From the NCBI GenBank assembly GCA_958295665.1, contig OY282558.1, positions 142,790,642-142,854,641 of the forward strand: a stretch of DNA of 64,000 nt, read 5' to 3'. The DNA comes from Tipula vernalis. Lineage: Eukaryota > Arthropoda > Insecta > Diptera > Tipulidae. Positions within the stretch are counted from its first letter, which is position 1. The number at the start of each line of letters is the position of its first letter. Shown piece by piece: positions 1 to 11,163 of this stretch. The notes beneath the pieces were generated by a model, which made no database searches, had not been told where the DNA came from, and saw only the letters and a list, made by a program, of their open reading frames with translations. The position numbers and the translations under genes were made by a program.

Positions 1-940
1 ATAAATGCGCACCAACAAGAATGAAATACAGCTTCATGATTTTTGGTGATGCGAGCGAACAAGCCGATTAAGCGGCTGGATACAGCCGGTTTAAAGAAGA
101 AAATAAAAAAATATGTAGAGAACTTGTCACGCCCATAACAAAGGTTACACCTTACTAAAGAAAGTGAGGAAAACTTTAGGCGAAGATGTGCTTGCGTCTG
201 GTTCAACAGATTCCACTATTTGTTGAGCTTGGTTATCCGATCACCCAAATAAATTAAAAGCTTTCGTAGCCAATCGGGTCTCAGAAATACAACAATTGCC
301 ATCAAGAAACTACTGGAAGCGTGTTAATTAGACAGTCATCAAGCAGGTTACGCTTCTAGGATTATTTTACCATCGAAAATTATAACAATCCAACAATAGT
401 AGCACGAACATGTATGGTCAATCGCCAAACAGCAGTTTTTTTTATGTTGACACCATTTACGAAAAGAAAAAGCAGTCAGACGGTGAAATTGAGAATTGTC
501 AAATAATGTTGAACAAGACGTTGTTTTCGATAAAGCGAAGCGAATTTTGAACTATGATTGAAAAACTTTCTTAACTTAAGCCATTTCTTGTCGAAAGTGA
601 CCGGTTACAGGCTGGTGACAGGTTAGAAAACTCATCATATTATTATGATTTCAAACTTCCTATCATTCTACCCAAGTATCATGTCTAAATAGAATGGTTA
701 TATCCTTCTTTCCATATCAAGTATCTCCATCCAGATAATTCACATACATCCTACATCACCCGGCAAGGTTGCGGGATTGTGAACAACAGAGCGACTGTGA
801 GGGATAAGATTTGGAAATGTATCAAGCACTTCAAGGACAGAGCAAAGACACCGAAGCAGCTTATGGAAAATGTACCATCGATTCGAGCTGTGGTATAGCT
901 TATGCAGGGCTCATCTGGTCGTGGAGCATAACTGGTCAAA
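1..940 (+). mobile_element. BEL/Pao retrotransposon pol remnant (RNase H and integrase scraps)
   Basis: Read in shifting frames, 25-115 gives a stretch with FGDASEQ, the BEL/Pao RNase H motif (usually GFSDASE). Bases 190-335 give a stretch ending in KAFVANRVSEIQ, typical of the RNase H end of BEL/Pao Pol. Bases 620-900 give ENSSYYYDFKLPIILPKYH, then a conserved region (KTPKQLM) that matches the N-terminal zinc-binding part of a BEL/Pao integrase. Many stops and frameshifts show it is long dead. The catalytic core of the integrase is not seen after 940. It is a different copy from the BEL/Pao element near 10-15 kb, because both copies carry these segments. No LTR was recognised. Confidence 0.7.
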
Positions 941-1855
941 GACTGCCTTGAGTGCCCAACAAAATGAATTTCAGCGAGAAGAAATATTCCGAGTGATATT
1001 TCGGTAATTACAAACGCATAAATAATTCAGCAGTTGATGAATATATGGCCAGTATAGGAGTACTTATTTAAGCATTTAAGCAGTATGTTGAATCTATTAA
1101 GGAGGTGGAAAACTGTCTTGGAAAATTTAAATCGGCCTGTTTCTAAACCAAAGAATGTCATATCAAGTCCCCAAAAAACTGCTGTCGAACACATAGTCGC
1201 GAATCATTTAACACATTTAGACTCTTCGGACTTAGAACTAGTGCCAAGGAGATTAGGGAACTGACCAAGAAGTTTAGAAACAATAAAGGAAATGGTGGGG
1301 ATGTTGTTTCCAAGAGGGCGGTTTAAAATTACCTCACTCTAAATTTGACAACCTAAGTATTCAATACTAGGTTTACCCTAACTTACTTTCCTTACTTAAA
1401 TATAAAATAAATGGGGCCTGGTCTGCCTCAGGTTTCCGTATTGGAACCACTCTTTTAATTGTTTTCCACCTATATCGCCATACTGTATAACCCAGACATA
1501 AGCGTGCAGATCTGATAAACGGAAAATGTATAGAATTTATTGGGTAACCTCGATACTAAGCAACACAAATATTATTCGCGTGTCTCCTAATACTTGTTCC
1601 AAATATTATTTGATTTCCCCAAAATTGGGAGTATAGCTAGCGGCATAAAATTCCCATATATGACCCTAATAATTTTTGGTTTAATTTTTGGAAATTAGCA
1701 TAAGGCCTTTTATTTGTATCCCCTTTTGTGTACCTGTCGGATTGTTTGTAGCCGTGGTTGAAAGTGTCAACGACTGACCCATGAGCTGTTGTTGCAATTT
1801 CAACTTTAACCAAACACATTTTATTCTCCAATGACTACTAGAACTTCACCTTTAC
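941..1855. other. Gene-free AT-rich stretch between retroelement remnants
   Basis: No open frame here has recognisable protein motifs. It may contain the decayed 3' end of the BEL/Pao copy and the 5' LTR and leader of the following Ty3/gypsy element, but no repeated LTR pair could be matched by eye. Confidence 0.4.
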
Positions 1856-1959
1856 AACATAGGATATATAAAAAGCCAAATATAACGCGATACGAAATTT
1901 CTCTGAAGATCCAAATAGTGATAGTGAAGTGCAGAAATAAAAATCTTTAAAATAAGAGA

Positions 1960-2340
1960 CGAACCATTACAAATGGAGCATATACTCCGGACACAATAAA
2001 AGACATCCCTCCATATATTTCTAGAACAGAATTAAGCAAATTTATCACACAAGTACTACTCCTTCGAGCAATAAGGAAGAAAATCGTTGGCGAAGCAAAT
2101 AAAGCTCTCGAAATGTATAACACCACCGACGAATGGGGAAGTATAAAATCAAATCTTATAACTAACTTCGCTGACAAGCGAGACGAAAATAGCTTAATTC
2201 GTGACCTGCATGCAATAACACAAAGGAACGATAGTGTATAGAAGTATATTCACAAAGCACGGGCCAACCCCTACCAAAGCTATACAGAAAGTCAAATGGT
2301 ACGATTACATGTGTCTCTTCGTATTTGCAGCTAATTTAAG
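1960..2340 (+). pseudogene. Ty3/gypsy gag remnant
   Basis: One frame reads an alpha-helical segment: an IPPYISRTELSKF stretch, then LLRAIRKKIVGEA, a TTDEWGSIKSNLI run and FADKRDENSLIRDLH. This pattern (AIR-KIVGEA, W-IK, F-D-RDE) is the capsid-like core of Gag in insect 17.6/297-type elements. An in-frame TAG lies near 2240. The following 2448-2870 region is Asn/Gln/Pro-rich in the continuing frame, as expected for the C-terminal part of such Gag proteins, which lack a clear zinc knuckle. Confidence 0.65.
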
Positions 2341-2879
2341 AGACTCACTTGGCATCATTGTATGAGCGATGCAACCACCAGATTTCGCTACAGCTCCATT
2401 ATACTGTTTGAGAGAACAGAATATAGTTTACATGAAAAATAAAAGCTTTGCACCATCAGTGCCTCCTAATAATCAGTACCCAGAATTTAATAGAAGTCGA
2501 TTTCCGCAATAAAGACCTCAAAGCTTTAATCAACAACACTATACTAGCAATAGACCACAATATTTTAACCATTGTTCATTCACCCAACAAAAAAACCAAC
2601 AATTCGAAAATCCAAAAGGGTTACCACTTAAGCCAATACAATACCCATACCAATTCAATACCAATGGTCCATCAAGAGTCCAGACCATTTCCAATATCCA
2701 AAATGGGATAATTCATCCGAAGAACAAGAATCGGGAATGAATCAATATTATGAAGAAAATTTACAAAATAATCGGCAAGAAGAAACACCAATTATCGAAA
2801 TTGAAGACGAGGATTTTGGCCAACCAGCCTCGAAGAATCTACATACGGATACCTAAGCCTGAATAGCCATCACCAAAAA

Positions 2880-3180
2880 GGCATACCTTTCATGACCTAA
2901 TAATCAACGGACATTCACACAAATTCTTAATAGATACTTGCTCAAAAAAATTTTTAACAGACACAATCTTGATTCTAGGGAAATTTGTACAAAAAATAGA
3001 ACCAATAACTAAACGGTTGATAAAATGGTTAAATTAAAAGGCATTAAAGAGTTTAAACCCAAAGAAGAACTCGAGTTCATTCTTTTCAAATTCCTTAGTT
3101 ATTTTAATGGCCGTGAAAATTATGTAAAAATTAAAAATAACTCTCCACCTGCTATCTGCTATATCGTTCCAAGAAGCAAA
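2880..3180 (+). pseudogene. Ty3/gypsy protease remnant
   Basis: A frame around 2900-2960 reads LIINGHSHKFLIDTCSKKF. The retropepsin active-site motif is normally DTGA or DTGS; here it is D-T-C-S, so the catalytic glycine is lost. The frame continues through a region ending PRSKIIA that matches the spacer before RT in gypsy elements. A roughly 35-bp duplication (aagaagcaaaataattgcta at about 3172 and 3212) adds a local break. Confidence 0.55.
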
Positions 3181-3184
3181 ATAA

Positions 3185-4019
3185 TTGCTACTGTACCCGT
3201 CACGTGTAAAAAGAAGCAAAATAATTGCTAGTGTAGCCGTCATGTCTACAGAATCTGCGAAGAAAAAAAAAACATCGAAAAACTCTGCTCACAATTCGAA
3301 GAGATCTTCCAGAAAGAAGATAGTCAACTATCTTTCACCAGTGCCATTAAGCACGACAATCGTTTCCAAAACTTGTCGATATCCATATATACACAAAAAG
3401 GAAGTAGTAAACCAGATCAGTAAAATGTTAAATCAATGCATCATTCATAGTTTTTCCCATTGGACGTCCCCGATCTGGATAGTACCAAAGGAAGAGGACG
3501 CTTCCGTACTAGCAAAATGGCGAATGGTAATAGATTATCGGAAGTTAAATGAAAAAACTATTTCAGACAGATATCCATTACCCAACATCACAGATATATT
3601 AGACAAGTTGGCCAAATGCATATATTTTAAAACTTTGAACCTCGCATCCGGATTCCACCAGCATGAAGCAAACCCAAGGAACACACCTAAAACAGCAGTT
3701 TAGTGTTGAATTTGGGCATTATGAATTCGTTCGTATGCCGTTCGGATTAAAAAATGCTCCAAGCACGTTCTAACCTGTTATGGACCATGTCCTAAGAGAG
3801 TTGCAGAGTAAAATATGCCCATACTTTATGGACAACATCATAATTTTTTCTACGTCACCCCAAGAGCATATAATTAGCCTGAACAAAGTGCTTACTAAAC
3901 TGAGAGACGCCAACTTAAAAGAACAACTTGACAAGAGAGGGTTTCTTCATAACGAAATCGCATTCTTGGTTCACATCGTTACTTTCGATGGAGTTAAACC
4001 TTACCCGGATTTTGAATAA
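3185..4019 (+). pseudogene. Ty3/gypsy reverse transcriptase, broken
   Basis: RT makes cDNA from the element RNA. The first 172-codon frame carries SKTCRYPYIHKKEV, a TSPIWIVPK block, KWRMVIDYRKLNEKTI, RYPLPNITDILDKL and LASGFHQ, the fingers and palm blocks in order. Near 3685 the frame shifts; the continuation reads [15 protein letters not shown] and, from 3780, MDHVLRELQ. The catalytic YxDD box is altered to YFMDN, so the second metal-binding aspartate is lost. A stop at 3776 and the frameshift confirm a pseudogene. Confidence 0.85.
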
Positions 4020-4137
4020 CCATTCTTGGTGACAACCGATTTTGTTCCAAGGAATAATCGGACAGGACTAACCAATATGCTAAGCCTCGCGTACAATGAC
4101 GAAAATCTAGCAGAACTATTCCACAGTAGAGAAGAAA

Positions 4138-4148
4138 CTCCAGGCAAT
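4138..4148 (+). repeat. Target-site duplication, left copy
   Basis: CTCCAGGCAAT; identical to 4909-4919 on the other side of the LINE fragment. Confidence 0.85.
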
Positions 4149-4908
4149 TATTATTATTATTATTATTATTGGAGGGCCATGCGGGCGATCAACTACCTCG
4201 CACTGCGACCTAAAAGATCTATTGTGCTATAATTATAAATTATCCGTCCGGTCAATATTCAGGTTATTAATGAACCTGACAATACTGTCTCCCGGTACGT
4301 GAAACATGCTATCTGGGCTTATTGCTCTCCCTCCTAGATGTTTACTACAGCATGTAGTTGCGCTAGAAAGGCGGTAGCATTGGAGTCCAAGGACTTCGAG
4401 AGGGTTGTCCCACTCCCGAATATGCCTACTCCTGCCCCGTATTCCGTTTGATTTTACTCTTACGAGTTGCTGGGAATTCCAAACCGCCTGTAGGTCACCC
4501 AGCTTTATTACAGGAAGGCTAAGTAAAACTGGAGGGTGCCTGGTATCTAGAGTCCGCATATTTTGAACTGATTAACCTATCAGCCATTCATCCATCGTCA
4601 TATGCTGTTCCACCTTAGATTAGGGTTTTTTGTCAAGGTTTTCTCCTTTAGCGCCGTACTTTAGCCTGTGCCAAATGGCCACAAATGTACCAAATGGCTG
4701 AGTTACCAGTGGTTGCCACGAGGAGGCAGTGCGTACACTTGCGGATTGTGAACAGGTTACCCCTTACACAATTATACCCATCACGCAGCTGCCTAATGAC
4801 AAGACACCAGAACAGCTCACGTGATGCGCACCCTACTGGAAGGTTACGGAGCTGGTAGATTAATCTACTCAACTTTGCCCCCCCTCCTCCAATAGACGCC
4901 AAACCATC
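4149..4908 (-). mobile_element. 5'-truncated LINE insertion with (AAT)n tail and 11-bp target duplication
   Basis: The segment is visibly richer in G+C than its host. Read on the minus strand it ends in an (AAT)n tail at 4149-4170. The same 11 bases, CTCCAGGCAAT, lie at 4138-4148 and 4909-4919, which is a target-site duplication. The host RT/RNase H reading resumes cleanly after it. Near the element's 5' end a minus-strand frame (4648-4902) reads C-x2-C...H and GHLAQAKVRR. This resembles the cysteine-histidine C-terminus of ORF2 in I/LOA-type LINEs, so the piece is probably the end of ORF2 plus 3' UTR. The exact clade is not certain. Confidence 0.8.
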
Positions 4909-4919
4909 CTCCAGGCAAT
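4909..4919 (+). repeat. Target-site duplication, right copy
   Basis: CTCCAGGCAAT; pairs with 4138-4148. Confidence 0.85.
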
Positions 4920-5130
4920 AGTTTGGGTAACAAAGTATTTCCGCCTATACATATTTGTTGGTGAATTCACCATTATTACAGTCCATAAACCCCTCACTTG
5001 GTTATTTTCACTGAAATAACCAAACTTAAAACTCGTGAGGAGGTGGTTAAAATTAGAGGAATTCGACTACGACGTAGGCATTTGTAGATTTACTTACCCA
5101 TCTAATACCTATAGTACCTCTGATCAAAAT
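4920..5130 (+). pseudogene. Ty3/gypsy RNase H remnant
   Basis: The frame after the LINE insertion reads VTKYFRLYIFVGEFTIITVHKP, then LTWLF and LKLEEFDYDV. In gypsy RNase H this block is normally KYFRPYLFG-F-IVTDHKPLTWL; the catalytic D of TDHKP is V here. One in-frame stop is present. It directly continues the host element interrupted at 4148. Confidence 0.7.
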
Positions 5131-5134
5131 CGAA

Positions 5135-5950
5135 ATGTTCTTCAAAACTCGACAACGTAAACGCGTTATAAAAGCAATCATCACTGAGGAACTACGTGAA
5201 TTATTTGGACGTATCATAAATTTAATGTATGTATTCGCATCAGAAGAGTGTTTCGAATACGTCTCAGAAGTATATAAAATAATGATATTTTCTAGACCGA
5301 GGGTAATAAACCCCAAAGTCAATGCAGTACGGTCTATGTCACTCCTAATTAATATCGAAGACGAGAAAATTACCCGCGAGCAAAATGAGCATCGCGGTAT
5401 CATAGAAAATTACGAGCATCGCAAAAAAACTACCTTCTACCCAACAATGAAATTCGACGTTTCCAACGTTTGTCAACAAGTTAAATATGATCGACAATCT
5501 ACACAACCACAATTATCTTTAATCGAAACTCTAAAGAAACCTTCCAACTAGAATCAGTAAAATTTTTAACGGTTATAGATAAATTCAGTAAATTTGCCGT
5601 AGCCTACATGTTAGAAGAAAACACAACCAAAACCATCTCTGAATTGTAAGTAACCACACCAAACAATTCTGTTGAAAGACTGCATTCTGCACTAAAAAAA
5701 ATTGTTTTTACTAATTCCGTTCATTCAACAACTAAGTATAACCAATTAATCTTTTAAAAGGTCATTACGTTGAGAATGAAATCGATTATTTACAGCAACA
5801 CAAAGAAAGATACGAACAATTATGTAGTGATATCCATAAACGATCAACAGAAGTAAAAAACTAGAATTATTACGAAAATCAATAAGAAGAGAAACCCCGT
5901 TTGCCCTATATCCCCGAAATTATTGATTTACACAAAAAGAAAGAAAAGAG
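5135..5950 (+). pseudogene. Ty3/gypsy integrase remnant
   Basis: The 138-codon frame 5135-5551 contains EHRGIIENYEHRKKTTFYPTMKFDV, split over the usual H-x-H part of the N-terminal zinc domain, followed by VKYDRQ and SLIETLKKP. Beyond the stop, 5560-5610 reads FLTVIDKFSKFAVAYM, the start of the catalytic core. After a deletion, 5657-5690 reads PNNSVERLHSALKK, the segment that carries the catalytic glutamate. The central aspartate segment is missing. A basic C-terminal tail (KKKEKRKI) follows at 5930-5960. Confidence 0.75.
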
Positions 5951-6239
5951 GAAAATTAAGGGCTAACAATAAGGGACGATAGATACTAAAGGATAATGGA
6001 ATAGTAATCGAAACCCCAGAAGATGAAGCGCATAAAACTAAAATCAAACAATTATTTCAGGTCTCTAAGGGCCACATGCTAGGAAATCAAGCTGACATCA
6101 CTTACGGACAACAAAGGAGTAATACCTATAAAAATTGGATTTCTTAAAATTATACATTAAATTATACATAAAGAAGGATTTCAGAAGATTACAGCATATT
6201 CCACTTGGGATCTTATATAAGCGAACTATAGTGTAAATA

Positions 6240-7190
6240 AAGTTTGTGTATCTCTGAATTCCCCAGTCCATCGTTTGACAAAGCCAAACATAGAGTTTGC
6301 TATAGCAATACAGTTATCGATGTACCCATTAAAACTAACGTTTTCGACGAAGGTGACTCCTAGATCAGTAATCTCTTGTACTCTTTAAACTACATTGATA
6401 TTGCTGTTGTATGTCGTTATTTTCGGATTCATTTTTCGATGAAAAGACATAATTTTGCACTTCTTGATGTTTAAGTGTAATGAGTTTTAGTTGCACCACT
6501 CACTAACTCTATTGAGGTCATCTGGCAGTTTGTCATCATCACAAATTTGCTCAATCGTCCGATAAATTATTACTTCATCAGCAAATATGAGAAGATTGGA
6601 GGTTTTTATGATTTTGGTTATCCGATCAATGAATACAATAAAAATCCAGGGTCCAATATATGATCCTTGAGCAAAACCCGATTTCACCTTGATAACGTTG
6701 GATTTTTTATTGACAATTATTACATATAGTATTGTAGAAGGTTTGTTAAGCATGACTTGAACCAATTAATGTATTATAATGAAAATCCAAATGGAAGTGC
6801 TTTATGATGACATAAAGAACCAAATGCCTTACTGAAATACGTATAAGCTACGTCTACTTGATGATGTTTTTCTATCTCCCTTCTTACTTGACTGGTGAAT
6901 TTAACCAGGTTAGTAGATGTAGACCTAACAGGCAAAAAACCCATGACAGATATATGACACATTAGTGTTGCTTTAAAAGCGTTGCATACAACTAGTTCCA
7001 ATAATTTTGGAATTGATGATGAAGCTGGTATTTCTCTGTAAAATGTGACGTCATCCGTTTACCTGATTTAAAGGTTGGAGTTATTTTAGAGATTTTCCAT
7101 TTTTCGGGAAAGACAGCAGTGGTTCAGGAATGATTCAACATGGAATGATTGAAAAGTTTCATCATACCAAGTCACGTTGATATCATTAAC
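6240..7190 (-). pseudogene. Non-LTR retrotransposon (LINE) reverse transcriptase fragment
   Basis: On the minus strand the domains run from about 7185 down to 6240. First comes a fingers block with KWKIS and a YR-I-LL-type segment, then GFLPVRSTSTNLVKFTS with VDVAYTYFSKAFG (usually DFSKAFD). A palm block follows, SGFAQGSYIGPWIFIVFI, then LLIFADEVIIYRTIE, where the catalytic FADD is FADE. Last are LHLNIKKCKIMSFHR, DLGVTFVENVSFNGYI and FVKRW. The order matches LINE RTs of the Jockey/CR1 type. Frameshifts lie at about 6770 and 7001. The endonuclease and 3' end are absent; the 3' side abuts the Ty3/gypsy remnant. Confidence 0.8.
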
Positions 7191-8938
7191 AACTAAAGTC
7201 ACGTTTGCATCAATAAGTACATCTAAAGTCATCTAGAATTTCATTGTCCAAACTATAATGGACAAACAGCGGATGTTCCTAGCATTTTTTTTTTATTTTA
7301 GTCCAAGTAAGAAAATGACACTAGAATGGCGAGAGATCCTAAAATGTAGGATCCTTGTGTGATACTAGAGTAAAACGCATTAGCTCTTCACTATAGGCTG
7401 ACTACTTTCAAAAAGAATTTCAATTTTTTGCTGACCCATGATATAACGAGTAACCTTCATATTTGAACTGTTTCACCATGTCATGATGGTAGTGATTAAG
7501 TTTTTCCAATGAACCTTTAAATGCCCCTCTTCGGTGGATAAATAAAAACGTTTGGACAGTTCAATATAATTTAACCAACAGAGTTACATATGCAAAAATA
7601 TCGCTGAACGCCAATTTTTCTCTACATAAATTTGATGGTATTTTAATACGAACCAATATACGAGACAGTGTGCGCCACACAGCATACAACAAAGAGAAAA
7701 CATTTATGAAAATAACTCAGACTTAAAATGATGTCATAGAAGGGTCGAAAAATGCTAATTTTAAATTTCCAGGCTCTATGGTTTTGTTAATTATTAAAAT
7801 ATTTATGAGTCTGCATGTGTATCTTTACATACGTACACATAAATAAAGAAAAGTTTCCTTCTTCTTTAAAAATTTCATGTGGTAATCGTACAAACATCAA
7901 AATCCTTAGTCTACATTATTTTGAAAACACATTTTCAAATTTTCCAGTTATTAATTTTTGTTTTATGTTTTGAGTTGCTTAAAATAATACGTAACTAACT
8001 AAAGCGGAAGAAATGGTTTGAGGCAGTTAACTCGGTATACTAATTTTTTGTTTGAAAAAACCTTTAACCCAAGCCGCAATAAAACAAATCCAAAAACAAC
8101 TTGTGGAGCATTATGTTTGGTTGTATTTGTAGCGGTACGACACAAATCGTTAAATATTTCATCAAAATCAATAGGCGACCTATATACATATGACTGCATA
8201 TGTACGTAAAAAAATTGTATTCCCATTTCATCTCAAATGATTACACGATTATTATATTGATACGACACGATGTTCCCGTATTTTATTTTATTTTTATATT
8301 ATACAGGGAGATAAATCAATATATCCCCGTTAACCTAAATCACTACAGAAAAAAAAAAAAAAAAAACGTTGAATTCATATCACTGTATCATCATCGAGCA
8401 ACGATGATGCGACATTAGAGATAAAATTCGAATATAATATTTCGTTTTGCGAAATACTTTTATAATGAATGAGGCATGATATTATCATGGTTGGTTAAAT
8501 TTACAGACGTATGAAGTAAGTCAGGTGATGTGCTATCAAAATAATATGGAAATGATATTTTTGTGCTGATAAAATTTTAAGCCAAATGAACTCTTTTAAT
8601 TTTGAATGAGAACTAATTCTAGCCTATATTTTTAGATCGAAAGGAAATAACAGATTTTTGAACTGATGTCAAAAGCAGTCCTCAATACTAAATGGGTTGC
8701 ACAAAAAATAATCAATCTCCAATTAAATAATAATCCCTATCTTTTCTCTAGATGAAATTGTTAAAATGTAAATCCAATTATAAAATGCTCCTCAATTATG
8801 GCTTCCAAATTTATATAAAAGTATTAGGTTGCTCATTAAGCCTTTGCGTATTTTTCAGTACATAAAAAATGATGCAGTATTTGGAGAATATGGCGGTTGG
8901 GTTAAAATAACCCAAATGAACTCTTATAATTGTTTCTA
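7191..8938. other. AT-rich non-coding stretch
   Basis: No protein domain is recognisable on either strand. There is an A-run at 8346-8365. A short motif, CCAAATGAACTCTT, occurs at about 8583 and again at about 8908, possibly marking an old local duplication. Confidence 0.4.
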
Positions 8939-9077
8939 GAGTTTTTCAAGGTCCGTGTGGTGTTGCATCATCTTTGGGACACTATCGTGTCACTGAAAAA
9001 CAATTAAATAAATGGTTAAATGAAATTAATTGTATACTTGGATCCGACGTACCGGTGGCCCACATTTTTCAAAAGTG
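8939..9077 (+). other. Candidate terminal exon of an unknown gene
   Basis: A splice-acceptor-like run (aattgtttctag) ends at 8938 and is followed by 45 open codons and a TGA. They begin VFQGPCGVASSLGHYRV and end DVPVAHIFQK. The base composition is less AT-rich than its surroundings. I do not recognise the protein, and no upstream exon could be matched. It could be host coding sequence or the edge of an unseen element. The reading depends on one chance-sized open frame, so confidence is low. Confidence 0.25.
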
Positions 9078-9219
9078 ATTTTTGATTTTCAGAGGATGAT
9101 TTTATATATTTAGTGCAAAGGAAAATATTTCAGAAATTTTGTGCTTTCAATTTGTATAAATATTCAATTTTTTGCAACTATTCAACTAGGTAATTTTCCT
9201 TTTTTTAAGAAAATCATAA

Positions 9220-9357
9220 TGCCACCTAATAAAAGGCAATCAGTTGGAAGATCTGATCATAGGGCAAAAAAATCAAAGTTAAACCGAACCATAGAGACAA
9301 CAGTAGAAAATGAAAGTCGCTTGAATTCAAATCGTGGCAGAGATGCTCAGTCTCGAA
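9220..9357 (+). pseudogene. Helitron Rep-helicase N-terminus, first part
   Basis: From the ATG at 9220 the frame reads MPPNKRQSVGRSDHRAKKSK, then an ETTVENESRLNSNRGRDAQ segment. The MPP-R-x-LGR start and repeated E-N-R/A-N-R blocks are typical of insect Helitron proteins. The reading is cut after SR by the hAT-like element at 9358 and resumes at 16049 with TTETIEENENRMNANQ, which is the same repeat register. Confidence 0.75.
9350..9357 (+). repeat. 8-bp target duplication of hAT-like element, left
   Basis: GTCTCGAA, identical to 16041-16048. Joining the two sides at one copy restores the Helitron frame (DAQSR then TTETIEEN). Confidence 0.8.
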
Positions 9358-10049
9358 TAGGGCTTGCGTCCCGGGAATTCTCGGGATGGAGTTCTCGGGA
9401 ATTAAAAAAAAAATTACTCCCTTTTCCCGGAAATGTTGCAATGATTCCCGGGAATACAAAATCCAATTTTAAGACTCGTCTATGCCATTTTTTAAACTTT
9501 ATGGAATTAATCAGAAAGTCGCCGGTAATGGGTACAACGCTATATAAAAAAAATACGTAATTGAGTTAGAGACAGTGTGGAGAAATATGAAAATACAAAA
9601 TGTAGTAGTAATTAGATTTAAATTAGACCTTTTTGTTTTGTATATTTTTACAATCCCAAATTTTTTATTGTTACCAGTCTTATATTTGTATATTTTTACA
9701 ATCCGACATGTTTTACTGTTACCAATCTTATCTATATTAGTTTTAGTTAGGGAATTTCTAATGGTTCATTTTTTGTTTTTATGTAATTTGTAGAAGCGAT
9801 AAAAAAAACTTATAAAAACTCAATGATCAACTAAAAAAAGATCAGATAGTATCATAGTGTCAAGGAGAAAGAGAAAATTAAAAATTAATAAATAGTTTTG
9901 TTTTTATCAGAAATAAAAAACCAAAAAACATTTTTAATTAAATCAACATAAAGAAAATTGGTGCTTCGAGCAAAATATTCAACAAAGTTTGTGTTATATT
10001 ATAAAAATTAGTGATTAGTGATTTTAATAGTATAAATCTACCGTGAGCA

Positions 10050-11085
10050 TTGAATACAAAGCGTCAACAAAATGAGCTCAATACAAGAACTAAAGAAAAT
10101 CAGAGGTACCTGGAAAGGCCGAATCACAAAAGCAAGCACAAAATTAAAGGAATTTCAAAGTCCCTTTGGTGCAACAACTATAATAACATTGAAAATTATT
10201 ATAAGCACGTGGAGAATTTCAAAAAAAGCCATCCATTGGAAACTGCTCAAATAGCAGAAGATTCAACTAAATTAAAAAACATTATTGAAGAAAATTTAGA
10301 GTATTCATTTGAAGGTGAATTTAAATACAACAGTTGCATAAATGAGATCGAGATGATATTAGAAGAAATGAATTTATCAAATCAATTGGAAACAATAACC
10401 AGTAACGTTAATACGATCATAAATTCCATAACTTAATACGATCCAACTACAAGTGATATTCATAACATAAAAACCTGGTCATTAGCATTCGAAAAATATC
10501 GAGCTGACTTCCTTACACTTTGTGAACGTCGTAAAGCATTAAGTTTCACAAACGAAGACATACAAGCAAAAGAAGAAATGTTTGAACTTTGTTACCTGAA
10601 ATATAAAGCAAAATTAGCAAAACTAGAGGATGATCTAAAAATGGTTGATATTAAACCAGAAACAAAGCCTAAAAACAGTCACATCCGTTTTGTCAAGTTA
10701 CCAGAATTAAAACTACCAACATTTACTAGGCGATATAAAAATTGGATGAGCGATGCAACATGTGACAAACAATTGCGACAGACTAGAATACTTAAGAAGT
10801 GCATTAATAGGAAAGGCCGCATTAATCATCAAAGGATTAAAAGGTCGAGATGAAGATTTTGTAATTGCTTGGGGATTATTAAAAGACACCTATCAAACTG
10901 AAAAAACCATCATTAGCAGTCATCTTCAACAAATTAATAATTTAAAAACACCGGAATCTGAATCAGCATCATCCTTAAAAAAATTCATAGACACATTTCG
11001 ATGCCATTACAAAGCATTAAAAGGATTAGAAACTCCAGTTAAGCACTGGGACATCATATTAATATATATGCTATCGAAAAAATAA
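10050..11085 (+). pseudogene. BEL/Pao gag remnant (DUF1759-like)
   Basis: The frame runs through helical, Asn/Glu-rich sequence to FVKLPELKLPTFT, the landmark before the DUF1759-type Gag core of BEL/Pao elements (normally LPKIELPTFSGD). The next frame continues with RLEYLRSALIGKAALIIKG, VIAWGLLKDTY and FIDTFRCHYKALKGLETPV, the conserved core. An in-frame TAA is at 10434 and a frameshift lies at about 10740-10790, with a small deletion. A further frame break near 11083 separates it from the zinc-knuckle region. Confidence 0.8.
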
Positions 11086-11163
11086 GATTCATCAACACGT
11101 CGAGAAATAGAAACAAAAACATCCCCTAATAAGCATCAGAAATTAGAAGGGTTCATCAATATT

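Larger units (their letters stand above)
1860..6235 (+). mobile_element. Decayed Ty3/gypsy LTR retrotransposon (17.6/297-like), gag-pol, interrupted by a LINE
   Basis: Gag, protease, reverse transcriptase, RNase H and integrase remnants occur in canonical Ty3/gypsy order on the plus strand. The Gag and RT wording is closest to insect 17.6/297-type elements. No env-like frame was seen after the integrase. Bases 6205-6240 hold a TATATAA box and an AATAAA, which could belong to a 3' LTR, but the LTR edges could not be fixed. Every domain has stops or frameshifts. The RNase H region is split by a LINE fragment at 4149-4908. A second, minus-strand LINE starts immediately downstream at about 6240. 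Confidence 0.8.

Noticed and set aside
5950..6235. An env gene for the first Ty3/gypsy element
   Set aside because: Too little sequence remains before the next LINE, and no signal peptide or transmembrane frame is seen.
7999..8226. 75-codon minus-strand frame and its plus-strand partner
   Set aside because: No motif, ordinary AT-rich composition and no splice or start context.
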